From Peterkaempfera sp044755465 (GTDB lineage: Bacteria > Actinomycetota > Actinomycetes > Streptomycetales > Streptomycetaceae), in the NCBI RefSeq assembly GCF_044755465.1, contig NZ_JBIVRB010000009.1:152018-216017 (forward strand): DNA of 64,000 nucleotides, given 5' to 3'. Both the position numbers and the translations under genes were made by a program. Shown piece by piece: positions 32,932-40,566 of this stretch. The notes under the pieces were generated by a model. That model did not search any database, was not told where the DNA came from, and saw nothing but the letters and a program-made list of their open reading frames with translations. Position 1 is the first letter of the stretch; every line of letters starts with the position of its first letter.

Positions 32932-33561
32932 ATGGACGTGGGACGGGGTATGCGCGGGGGACGGGCTGCGGTGTTCGCGGCCGTCTGCGTGCTGCTCGCG
33001 TCCCTGGGCCACGTGCTGATGTCCGGCACGGCCGTTCCCTGGTGGTCCGTTGCCGTCGCGTTCGCTGCCGCAGGGGCCGCCGCGTGGTGGCTCGCCGAGC
33101 GAGAACGCGGGCCGCTGCTGGTGACCGCCATGACGGTCGGCACCCAGACCGCGCTGCACGCCCTGTTCTCGCTGGGGCAGGCCGCCGACGGCGGTATGAC
33201 CGGCGAGATGGCGGACATGCCGGGCATGGAGATGCGCGGCCATGCACACCAGGCCGTGGTCACGCTGCCCATGTCGGCGCATCACGGTGGCGGGGCGGTG
33301 GGCATGCTGACCGCTCACCTGGTGGCCGCGCTGCTGACGGGGCTGTGGCTGTCAGCGGGCGAGCAGGCGGTGTTCCGCCTCGGCCGTGCGGTGGCCGCGC
33401 GGCTGTTCGCCCCGGTGTTGCTGCTGCTGCGTCCGGTCTGCCCGCCGCACCGGCCGCCGCTGAGGCCGCGGCGCGCCCACGACGCGCGCCGACTTCGGCA
33501 ACTGCTGCTCGTCCACGCCATCACTTCTCGGGGCCCGCCCGCCGGGGCCGTCGCCGTCTGA
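32932..33561 (+). CDS. Predicted membrane protein with a His/Met-rich extracytoplasmic loop
   Basis: 209 residues with about four hydrophobic segments ('AAVFAAVCVLLASLGHVLM', 'VAVAFAAAGAAAWWLA', 'VGMLTAHLVAALLTGLWLS' and 'LFAPVLLLLRPV'). Between the third and fourth lie 'GGMTGEMADMPGMEMRGHAH' and 'MSAHHGGG', a methionine/histidine cluster typical of copper- or zinc-handling proteins. The C-terminus is basic and probably cytoplasmic. I do not recognise a named family. It precedes a SigC-like ECF sigma gene (141 bp) and a metal-type ABC transporter on the same strand, so a role in sensing or handling a transition metal is likely but inferred. Start at ATG 32932; the frame is open from 32854. 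Confidence 0.75.
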   Translation: MDVGRGMRGGRAAVFAAVCVLLASLGHVLMSGTAVPWWSVAVAFAAAGAAAWWLAERERGPLLVTAMTVGTQTALHALFSLGQAADGGMTGEMADMPGMEMRGHAHQAVVTLPMSAHHGGGAVGMLTAHLVAALLTGLWLSAGEQAVFRLGRAVAARLFAPVLLLLRPVCPPHRPPLRPRRAHDARRLRQLLLVHAITSRGPPAGAVAV

Positions 33562-33702
33562 CGGCTCTCCCGTCCGACGGCTCGCTCCCGGGGTCGCCCC
33601 CGCCGACGCCACGCCCGCACGGGTGCGGTGGTGCGGTGGCGATCCCGGCACGGTCCTGCGGCCGCCTGCCGCTTTCACCTTTCCCGAGAAGGACTTCCGG
33701 CG

Positions 33703-34380
33703 ATGACCCCTGCCCTGCCGCGCCCGCGTTCCGCCCCGTGCCGGCCGCCGTACGACGATGCGACGGTCACCGCCTGGGCGCTCGCCGCCCGTGACGGCGA
33801 CCCGATCGCGGTGGAGATGTTCGTACGCTCCACCCGGCACGACGTGTGGAGGTACGTGGCGTACCTGAGCGCCGAACCCCAGGCCGCTGACGATCTGACC
33901 CAGGACACCTACCTGCGGGCGCTGCGCGGCCTGCCCCGCTTCGAGGGCCGCTCGTCCGCACGGACCTGGCTGCTGTCGATCGCGCGCCGCACCGTGGCGG
34001 ACCGCTTCCGTTTCGCGGCCGCCCGGCCCCGGCTGCTGGACACCGACGACTGGCAGGCGGTGGCCGAAGGGGCGCAGAACTGCGACCTGCCGGGCTTCGA
34101 GGAGGGCGTGGCACTCGCGGACCTGCTGGCGACGCTGCCCGCCGAACGGCGGGAGGCATTCGTCATGACGACGATGCTCGGGCTGCCGTACGAGGAGGCG
34201 GCCCAGGCAGCGGGCTGCCCGATCGGCACGGTGCGCTCCCGGGTCTTCCGGGCCCGGACGGTCCTGATCGGGCTGCTCGCCGACGCGGAGCGGCTGCCGG
34301 AGGAGCAGCGGCTGCCGGACGAGCAGCGACGGGAGGCGGCCCCTGAGCAGGGCCGTACGGTCGCGGACTGTGCGGCCTGA
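33703..34380 (+). CDS. ECF-type RNA polymerase sigma factor (SigC-like)
   Basis: 225 residues starting at an ATG after AGAAGGA. Region 2: 'FVRSTRHDVWRYVAYLSAEP', then 'ADDLTQDTYLRALRGLPRFE' and 'SSARTWLLSIARRTVADRFR'. Region 4: 'LATLPAERREAFVMTTMLGL' and 'YEEAAQAAGCPIGTVRSRVF'. The wording of region 2 resembles mycobacterial SigC, a sigma factor linked to copper acquisition; this comparison is from memory. No anti-sigma gene of the usual zinc-binding type follows. Instead a small frame and a metal-type ABC transporter follow on the same strand. It probably directs transcription of that transporter. Confidence 0.92.
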   Translation: MTPALPRPRSAPCRPPYDDATVTAWALAARDGDPIAVEMFVRSTRHDVWRYVAYLSAEPQAADDLTQDTYLRALRGLPRFEGRSSARTWLLSIARRTVADRFRFAAARPRLLDTDDWQAVAEGAQNCDLPGFEEGVALADLLATLPAERREAFVMTTMLGLPYEEAAQAAGCPIGTVRSRVFRARTVLIGLLADAERLPEEQRLPDEQRREAAPEQGRTVADCAA

Positions 34381-34431
34381 GGGCGTCCGACACGGTGGGA
34401 ACCCCCGGGGTCCGGCTCCGACTGCTCCGAC

Positions 34432-34635
34432 GTGGCAGCGACGGAGCCGGGCACCCGGCCGTGCCTCGCTCCGGCAGGCTTGGCCGGGCTGCTCGGCCGC
34501 GTCCTGGATGGCGCGTCCGGCGCGGGGCTGGGAGGTACGGAGCGGGTGGAGATCGCCGCCGTACCGGGGGCGGCCCGGGTCCTTGCCGACCGTCGCGAAG
34601 TCACCGGGAACTCATCGGCGCCGCTCTCCGACTAA
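34432..34635 (+). CDS. Possible small protein between sigma factor and ABC transporter
   Basis: 67 codons from a GTG, reading 'MAATEPGTRPCLAPAGLAGL', then 'GTERVEIAAVPGAARVLAD' and ending in TAA 6 bp before the ABC ATPase start. Third codon positions are mostly G or C. It has no recognisable domain or membrane segment. It could be a genuine small operon member, a short anti-sigma-like peptide or simply spacer. Confidence 0.35.
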   Translation: MAATEPGTRPCLAPAGLAGLLGRVLDGASGAGLGGTERVEIAAVPGAARVLADRREVTGNSSAPLSD

Positions 34636-34641
34636 CGTCCC

Positions 34642-35331
34642 GTGGAACTCAGTAGGGAGCAGCCGGGCGCCGTCGCGGCCCGGCGGAGGCAGGCACCGGC
34701 CGGGTTGGACGTGCGGCTGCGTGGGGTGGTGTGCCGCCACGGCCGGGTGGAGGCCGTCCAGGGGGTCGACCTCGACGTGGTGCCCGGGGAGCGGATCGCG
34801 TTGACCGGTACCAATGGCTCGGGCAAGACGACACTGCTGCGCGCGGTGCTCGGCCTGCACCGCCAGGTCGCCGGCGAGCTGCTGGTGGGCGGGCGCGGCA
34901 CCCGTACCGCCTCCGAGTGGGCCTGGCGTCGCCGGGCCTGCGCGTGGATCCCCCAGCGGCCGGCCGCCGGACGCTTCCCGCTGCTGGCCCGGGAGCTGCT
35001 GGCCAGCAGCGGCGCGGTGGCCGAGGCGGGCGCTGCGGCCGACCGGCTCGGCGTGGGCGCCCTTGCCGACCGGCCGCTCAGTGCCCTGTCGGGAGGCCAG
35101 TTGCAGCGGATGCATCTGGCGCGGGCGGTGGGCTGCGTGGCGGCGGGCGCGGGTGTGCTGCTCGCCGACGAGCCCACCGCCGCGCTGGACTTCGCCGGAC
35201 AGGAGGAGGCCGCCGAACTGCTCACCACGCTGCCCGTGACCTTGCTGGTGGTGACGCACGACCGGGCGCTGGCCTCGCGCTGTGACCGCGTCCTGGAGAT
35301 GGCGGCCGGCCGGCTGCGGGAGGTCTCGTGA
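34642..35331 (+). CDS. Metal-type ABC transporter ATP-binding protein (ZnuC/MntB family)
   Basis: About 229 residues: 'VRLRGVVCRHGRVEAVQGVD', Walker A 'TGTNGSGKTTLLRAV', Q-loop 'WIPQRPAAG', signature 'LSGGQLQRMHLARA', Walker B 'GVLLADEPTAALD' and H-loop 'VVTHDRAL'. It is shorter than the ZnuC average and lacks the usual C-terminal extension. GTG 34642 has no good ribosome-binding site; a later GTG at 'VRLRG' is possible. It ends GTGA with the permease gene, so the two are coupled. It should energise the permease at 35328. Confidence 0.88.
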   Translation: MELSREQPGAVAARRRQAPAGLDVRLRGVVCRHGRVEAVQGVDLDVVPGERIALTGTNGSGKTTLLRAVLGLHRQVAGELLVGGRGTRTASEWAWRRRACAWIPQRPAAGRFPLLARELLASSGAVAEAGAAADRLGVGALADRPLSALSGGQLQRMHLARAVGCVAAGAGVLLADEPTAALDFAGQEEAAELLTTLPVTLLVVTHDRALASRCDRVLEMAAGRLREVS

Positions 35332-36191
35332 ACGCGCTCGGACAGATCGGTGCGCTGCTGCAGCTGGTGCCGGTGCAGCGCGCGGGGGCGGGTCTGCTGC
35401 TCGCGTCCCTGGGACTGCCGCTGGTGGGTGTGGTGATCGTCGGCCTGGACATCATGCCGGTGCGGTTCGCGATGATGCATGTCGCGCTGCTGGGTATCGC
35501 GGTCGGCATCATCCTGGGCCAGGACCCCGCCCTGTGCGCGATCACGGCGTGCGCGCTGGCCGGTGCGGGCGTGGCCCCGCTCGCCCGGACGCCGGACGGG
35601 CTGTCGGGGGCGATGGGCCTGCTGATGAGCCTGGCGATCGCCGCCGCTCTGCTGGTGCTGTCGGTGTCCGGTGTCAATGCGAACGGCGCGTTCGGCCTGC
35701 TCTGGGGCTCGATCCTGGCGGTGCGCCCCGCCGATCTGGCGGTGCTGGGCGTGCTGGCGGTGGCGGTTCCGGCGCTCCTGCTGTGGCGGCGCCGTGAACT
35801 GGCGCTGCTGCTGCACGACCGGGAGCTGGCGATCTGCTCCGGCGTGCGGGTGCAGTGGATGACCGTTGCGCTGCTGGTCCTGGTGGCGGTCGCCGTCGGC
35901 GCGGCCATCCGGCTCACCGGTGCGCTGCTGGTGGACGCCCTCACCCTGCTGCCCGCGCTGGCTGCCCGCCGGCTCGGCCGCTCGCTGGGTTCGATCGCCG
36001 CGTGGGCGGTCGGTATCGGTGTGGTGGTGAACCTGGCCGGATTCCTGATCTCGCTCGCCTGGGACCTCCCCCCTGGCCCGGTGCTGGTCCTCGCTGCGGG
36101 GGCGGTCGCCCTCGCAGCCCATCTGATACCCGAACGGAGAATCACCCCATGGCGCGCAACCGCGTCCCTGCCCGCCCCCTCGTCGCACTGA
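35328..36191 (+). CDS. Metal-type ABC transporter permease (ABC-3/ZnuB family)
   Basis: 287 residues, eight or more hydrophobic segments. Family features: 'RAGAGLLLASLGLPLVGVVI', 'MMHVALLGIAVGIILGQDP', 'GLLWGSILAVRPADLAVL' and 'TGALLVDALTLLPALAARRL' (the ABC-3 cytoplasmic loop, usually 'GxLLvxALLxxPAAtA'). The GTG start overlaps the ATPase stop. The 3' end overlaps the binding-protein gene by 43 bp in another frame. It forms the membrane channel for the cation delivered by the binding protein. Confidence 0.9.
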   Translation: MNALGQIGALLQLVPVQRAGAGLLLASLGLPLVGVVIVGLDIMPVRFAMMHVALLGIAVGIILGQDPALCAITACALAGAGVAPLARTPDGLSGAMGLLMSLAIAAALLVLSVSGVNANGAFGLLWGSILAVRPADLAVLGVLAVAVPALLLWRRRELALLLHDRELAICSGVRVQWMTVALLVLVAVAVGAAIRLTGALLVDALTLLPALAARRLGRSLGSIAAWAVGIGVVVNLAGFLISLAWDLPPGPVLVLAAGAVALAAHLIPERRITPWRATASLPAPSSH

Positions 36192-36964
36192 GTGCGGGCC
36201 TGCTCCTGCTCACCGCGTGCGGCGGTTCCACCGGCACGACCGCCGCCGGGCCCGCCGCGAGCGCCGCGAGCGCGCGGACCGGCGGGCCGGTGGTCGTGGC
36301 GACCACGACCTGGGAGGCCGCGTTGGCCAAGGCTGCCGGGGCCGAGGACGTCAAGGTCCTCGTCCCCGCCACCGTGAAGCACGCCCCCGACTACGAGTTG
36401 AAGCCCTCCGACCTGACTGCCGTCGCGGGCGCGGACTTTGTGCTCTACGCCTCGTTCGAGCCGTTCGCGGGCCGCGTCAAGGAGGCCGCCGGCTCCAAGG
36501 CCGAGCCGGTCGAGGTCAACCTGGACGAGCGACGCGCCGCGACGGCGGCCGAGGTCACCAAGCTCGGCAAGGTCTTCGGCACCGAGCAGGCCGCCGCACG
36601 GTGGAACAGCGCCTTCACCGCCCAGTACGACACGCTCGCGCAGCAGGTGAAGGCCGCCTGGGGCACCGGCCAGGCCCCGGTCGTCGTCGCCCAGACGTTC
36701 ACCACCTGGGCGGCGGAGCTGGCCGGGCTCCAGCCGGCCGGCACCTACGGCCCGGATGCGGTCACCCCGGCGCAGTTGGCCGAGCTGTCGGCGAAGAAGC
36801 CGCAGTTCGTCCTGGAGAACGAGGCCATGTCGACCGGCACCGTGCTGCCCGGCTCCGGCGCCGAGCAGCTGGACATCGTCAACTACCCGGGGCAGGACCT
36901 GGATCTCCTGGCGGTGTACCGCAACGCGGCCGACCAGCTGGTGCGGGCGTTCTCCGGGTCCTGA
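36149..36964 (+). CDS. Metal-type ABC transporter substrate-binding lipoprotein (cluster 9, ZnuA/TroA fold), atypical
   Basis: 271 residues with lipoprotein signal 'LVALSAGLLLLTACGGS'. Family segments: 'GPVVVATTTWEAALAKAAG', 'VKHAPDYELKPSDLTAVAGA' (first metal histidine), 'VLYASFEPFAGRV', a long backbone helix, 'PVVVAQTFTTWAAELAGL' and 'PQFVLENEAMSTG'. In usual zinc/manganese members the equivalent of 'QTFTTW' has a histidine and a third histidine occurs later. Here the whole protein contains a single histidine. There is no His-rich loop. It may bind another metal, use Glu/Met/Asp ligands, or bind a metal chelate. A hairpin terminator follows directly. Confidence 0.88.
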   Translation: MARNRVPARPLVALSAGLLLLTACGGSTGTTAAGPAASAASARTGGPVVVATTTWEAALAKAAGAEDVKVLVPATVKHAPDYELKPSDLTAVAGADFVLYASFEPFAGRVKEAAGSKAEPVEVNLDERRAATAAEVTKLGKVFGTEQAAARWNSAFTAQYDTLAQQVKAAWGTGQAPVVVAQTFTTWAAELAGLQPAGTYGPDAVTPAQLAELSAKKPQFVLENEAMSTGTVLPGSGAEQLDIVNYPGQDLDLLAVYRNAADQLVRAFSGS

Positions 36965-36976
36965 CCGGGTGGCCTG

Positions 36977-37016
36977 CCGCCGGAGGGTACCCGCTCGGGC
37001 GGGTGCCCTCCGGCGG
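36977..37016. terminator. Bidirectional terminator between ABC metal operon and acyl-CoA ligase
   Basis: 18-bp stem (36977-36994 with 36999-37016, one G-U pair) around tcgg, between convergent stop codons at 36964 and 37025. Confidence 0.85.
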
Positions 37017-37024
37017 TGCTGGTG

Positions 37025-38653
37025 TCAGTGCGCTTCAGCGGCCCACCGCCGTACGGCCGCGCGGTCGGGTTTGCCCGCCGGGGTCAGTGGCAGCGCCTCC
37101 GCGAGCAGCAGCGACTCGGGGTGCTTGCGCCGTTCCAGTCCACGGGCGTCCAGATACGCGCACAGTTCGGTGAGAGTGGGCGTATGGCCGCCCCTCGGCA
37201 CGACGCAGGCCGTCAGCCGCTCGCCCATCAGCGGGCAGGGCACGCCGGTACACAGCACGTCCCGTACAGCGGGGTGCGCCGCCAGTTCGCCTTCGATCTC
37301 GGCGGGGCTGATGTTCACGCCGCCCCGGATGACGATGTCCTTGAGCCGCCCGACCAGGCGAAGCACGCCTCCGGCGTCGAACACGCCGAGGTCGCCGGTG
37401 CGCACCCAGCCGTCGGCGGTGCGGTACCGCTGGTTCAGCTCGGGCGCCCCGACGTAGCAGAGCGGTGTCATCGGGCCGCGTGCCACGATCTCGCCGACCT
37501 CGCCCGGTGTGGTCGCGAACCCGCCGGTGGGTGTGGTGACGCGGATGTCGGTCACGGTGGGGTCGGGCCTGCCGACGACGGTCCCCGGGCCGGCGGCCGA
37601 GGGCGGCTCGGTGCCGAGGCCGGTGTGGCAGTTGACGCCGTCCGCCGAGCCGTAGAGGTTCACCACCTGGCAGCCGAGGGCCGTCTCGGCCTCCTTCCGG
37701 GTCGCCGGGTCCAGCGGCGAGCCGCCCAGGATCAGGGCCGTCGGCTCCGGAAGGGGCTCGGTCACCTCGTCGAGCATCATGCGCACCATGGTCGGCACGC
37801 CCAGGACGTGCGTCGGCCGGTGGCGGCGGATGGCCTCCAGCGCGGCGGCCGGGCTGAAGCGGTCCAGCAGGACGAGTGTGCCGCCGTGCCGGGCGAGCGT
37901 GACGGCGGTGCCGCTGCTGCCGAAGGCGGTGGCCAGCGGCACCAGGAACAGGCAGCGCGGTGCGGTGTCCGGGCGTCTCAGGGCCGCGAGGAAGTTGCCC
38001 CGGCCACCGGCGAGTGCGTTGTGGGAGTACGCCACCATCTTGGGCTCGGCCTCGGTGCCCGAGGAGACCAGGATGCGGGCGGCTGAATCGGGGTCCGGCC
38101 GGGCGGGGGTGAAGCCGGTGGCGTCCGTGCGCAGCAGCTCGGCCAGGGACAGGCAGCCCTCCGGCGCCGCTGCGGTTCCCGCCGCGACCACCGTCCGCAG
38201 GTGGGGCAGTTCCTTCCTCGGCGCGGCCGGTTCCGGAGCGTGCTCGGTGCCTCGGTGGTCGGTGGCGGCGATCACGGCGCGCGCACCGGAGCGGCCGAGC
38301 AGCGACAGCGCCTCCCGGCTGCCCCGCCCGACGGGGAAGGGCAGGGCGATGGCGCCGAGGGCGGCCACGGCCAGGTCGGCTGTCACGGCGTCGCGGTTGT
38401 TGGGGAGTTGGATGCCCACCACGTCGCCGGCGCCTATCCCGGTCGCGCGCAGCCCGGCGGCCAGTGACCGTGCTCTGCGGTCGAGTTGGGTGTAGCAGAG
38501 CTTGCCCTTGGCGTCGATGACGGCGCTGCGGTGCGGGTCGGCGATGCGCCGGGCCCGGAAGAGGGCGTACAGGTCCAGGTCGGGGTAGCTTCCGTCTGCG
38601 GCCCAGGACCGTCGCAGGGTGGCGGGGACGAGATCGTGGAGCAGCGGGGTCAC
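37025..38653 (-). CDS. AMP-dependent acyl-CoA synthetase/ligase
   Basis: 542 residues. The GTG start overlaps the stop of the CoA-transferase gene (GTGA) and has GGAGG 5 bases upstream. ANL-family motifs: P-loop variant 'ILVSSGTEAEPKMVAYSHN' (with Lys), 'LILGGSPLDPATRKEAE', 'VNLYGSADGVNCHTG', 'WVRTGDLGVFD', hinge 'GRLKDIVIRGGVNISPAEIE' and C-terminal 'LPLTPAGKPDRAAV' with the catalytic lysine. It activates a carboxylic acid to its CoA thioester through an acyl-adenylate. Coupling with the class III CoA-transferase, and the divergent acyl-CoA dehydrogenase, points to one acyl-CoA pathway. The acid is unknown. Confidence 0.93.
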   Translation of the reverse strand: MTPLLHDLVPATLRRSWAADGSYPDLDLYALFRARRIADPHRSAVIDAKGKLCYTQLDRRARSLAAGLRATGIGAGDVVGIQLPNNRDAVTADLAVAALGAIALPFPVGRGSREALSLLGRSGARAVIAATDHRGTEHAPEPAAPRKELPHLRTVVAAGTAAAPEGCLSLAELLRTDATGFTPARPDPDSAARILVSSGTEAEPKMVAYSHNALAGGRGNFLAALRRPDTAPRCLFLVPLATAFGSSGTAVTLARHGGTLVLLDRFSPAAALEAIRRHRPTHVLGVPTMVRMMLDEVTEPLPEPTALILGGSPLDPATRKEAETALGCQVVNLYGSADGVNCHTGLGTEPPSAAGPGTVVGRPDPTVTDIRVTTPTGGFATTPGEVGEIVARGPMTPLCYVGAPELNQRYRTADGWVRTGDLGVFDAGGVLRLVGRLKDIVIRGGVNISPAEIEGELAAHPAVRDVLCTGVPCPLMGERLTACVVPRGGHTPTLTELCAYLDARGLERRKHPESLLLAEALPLTPAGKPDRAAVRRWAAEAH

Positions 38654-40419
38654 GAGAACCTCCAGGGCGTGGGGACGGCGAGGGCGCCGTGGCTGTCGCG
38701 GGTCAGGGCGCCGGCCAGGCGCGGATCGGCGGACAGGTCCCGCAGGTCGGTGGTGACGGCGGTGGCGGCCAGGCCCCGTTCGCGTAGGAAGGCCACCGCG
38801 TCCGTGGTGGGCAGTTGCCGCAGCTGTCCGGCGTGGGCTCGGGCGTCGGTGCGCGAGCTGTCGGCGGCGGCGACCCAGCCGTCGGCGGTGGGCAGTGGGC
38901 GGCGGAAGCCTGCTGGACGGCGTGGGTCCGCGCCTGCGGCGGCTCGTCGCAGGGCCGGGGCGGTGAGGGTCTCGGCGGCGCCGAGCAGCGAGGATTCGGT
39001 ACGCACCCCGCGGCCGGTGTGCTCGCGCAGCAGCAGGGCGGCGAGTACGGCCTCGGCGCCGTGCAGGCCGCCGAGCACGTCGAGCAGGGTCATCAGGGAC
39101 GGCGCGGGCCGCTCGTCGCTCGGGCGTACCCACTCGGCCATGCCGGTGCGCCCCTGCACCATGAAGTCGGTGGCCAGCGGGGCGCCGGGCAGCCGGCCGC
39201 CCCAGCCGCCGGTGTAGGCGTAGACGAGGCCGGGATGGGCGGCGCCGAGCGCGTCCGCGTCCAGGCCGAGCTGTTCGGCCTTGCCCGGTGCCCAGTTGTG
39301 CAGGAACACGTCCGCCGCCGCGGCGAGTTCGCGCAGCTGCGCCCGGCCGCCGGGGGACTTGATGTCGATCTGCACCGCGCGCTTGCCCCGGTTGAGGGCG
39401 AGCCAGCGGGCCGAGATGTCGCCGCAGCACGGTGGCATGCCGCGCAGCGGGTCGCCGCCCGGCGGCTCGATGCGGACCACGTCGGCCCCCAGCAGACCCA
39501 GCAGGTGGGCGGCCAGCGGGGCCTGGATGCGCCGGCCCGCCTCCAGCACGGTCAGCCCGGTGAGCGGAAGCGTGGCCGCCCCGTGGGCCCGGGTACGCTC
39601 CGCCGGTGCGCCCGTCCGGAAGGTCCAGGGTGCTTCGGGCTGCGGGTCGCCGGTCCGCTCGACCAGGGAGTGCAGTCGGCACACGTCGGCGCCGGCGGTG
39701 GCCGCGGCCTGTTCGATCACCGTCCAGGGGGTGTCCCGGGCGGTCGCGTGCAGGGCTGCGGGCAGCACGGCGCAGGCGGTGGCGTAGCGGAACTGGAACG
39801 GTCGCCAGCCGGCCTGAACGGCCTCCGCCGGGGCTCCGATGGCGCGCCAGAAGGCGTCCCACACCCCGGGTGCCAGTGCCTCCAGCTCGAAGCGGGTGCC
39901 GTCGGCGGCGGTGAACGGCGGACCACCCGGGCCGATCGGGACCGCCTCGTCCTCGTCCGCGCCCGTTGCCGCGAGGTACTGGGAGACCGTCAGCAGCGCC
40001 GCCCGGTCGGCGCCCGTGGAGAGGTGCGTGGTGTTCCCGCCACGGGCCCGGCCGACCAGCGCGGCGAGCAGGCCCTGCACGGTGAGCACACTGGCGCAGG
40101 TCGCGGCGTAGTCGGCGGCGAGACCGCGCGGTTCGCCGTCGCGTCTGCCGTGGACGTGCATGATCCCGGTCAGGGCCTGGACGGTCGCCTCGTCGGCGGC
40201 GTCGGCCGCCGGGCACAGGTCGGCCCAGGCGAGTTCGGCGCTCACCCCGCCGGGTGCCTCGAACCGGGCCGGTCCGTCAGGGTTCCGCTCCTCCAGCGGT
40301 CTCACGCCGAGTGCCCGCAGGTGTGCGAGGGCTGGGGCGGTGAGCGCGGGCGGTCCGGAGACTCGCAGGTGCACGGCGTCGAGCGGCTGCGCCGCCGGGG
40401 CGAGGGCAGGGCGGGCCAT
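38650..40419 (-). CDS. Class III CoA-transferase (CaiB/BaiF family), double-length
   Basis: 589 residues from an ATG after GAGAGGAGAG. The C-terminal half has the clear family pattern: 'LTGLTVLEAGRRIQAPLAAH', 'LLGADVVRIEPPGGDPLRGM', 'WLALNRGKRAVQIDIKSPGG', 'ADVFLHNWAPGKAEQLGLD' and the active-site region 'SLMTLLDVLGGLHGAEAVLA' with the catalytic aspartate. The first 300 residues look like a diverged CaiB half ('GLAADYAATCASVLTVQGLL') without that aspartate. It would move CoA between acids. It is co-transcribed with the acyl-CoA ligase. Confidence 0.88.
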   Translation of the reverse strand: MARPALAPAAQPLDAVHLRVSGPPALTAPALAHLRALGVRPLEERNPDGPARFEAPGGVSAELAWADLCPAADAADEATVQALTGIMHVHGRRDGEPRGLAADYAATCASVLTVQGLLAALVGRARGGNTTHLSTGADRAALLTVSQYLAATGADEDEAVPIGPGGPPFTAADGTRFELEALAPGVWDAFWRAIGAPAEAVQAGWRPFQFRYATACAVLPAALHATARDTPWTVIEQAAATAGADVCRLHSLVERTGDPQPEAPWTFRTGAPAERTRAHGAATLPLTGLTVLEAGRRIQAPLAAHLLGLLGADVVRIEPPGGDPLRGMPPCCGDISARWLALNRGKRAVQIDIKSPGGRAQLRELAAAADVFLHNWAPGKAEQLGLDADALGAAHPGLVYAYTGGWGGRLPGAPLATDFMVQGRTGMAEWVRPSDERPAPSLMTLLDVLGGLHGAEAVLAALLLREHTGRGVRTESSLLGAAETLTAPALRRAAAGADPRRPAGFRRPLPTADGWVAAADSSRTDARAHAGQLRQLPTTDAVAFLRERGLAATAVTTDLRDLSADPRLAGALTRDSHGALAVPTPWRFS

Positions 40420-40566
40420 GGCTCTCCTCTCCGGCAGCCGCGCGGCGGCTGCGCGGGTCACAGGGACGGGCGCGGGAACTCGGCCGCTTCCGCAGCCGAC
40501 CACTTCCACAGCCAGAGAGTCGGATTGTCGTCTCATCGGGTTCCCGGTGAATCAGGAGAAACTCCC

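Noticed and set aside
34381..34641. A classic anti-sigma factor between the ECF sigma gene and the ABC genes
   Set aside because: The only frame there has 67 codons, with no HxxxCxxC motif and no membrane helix.
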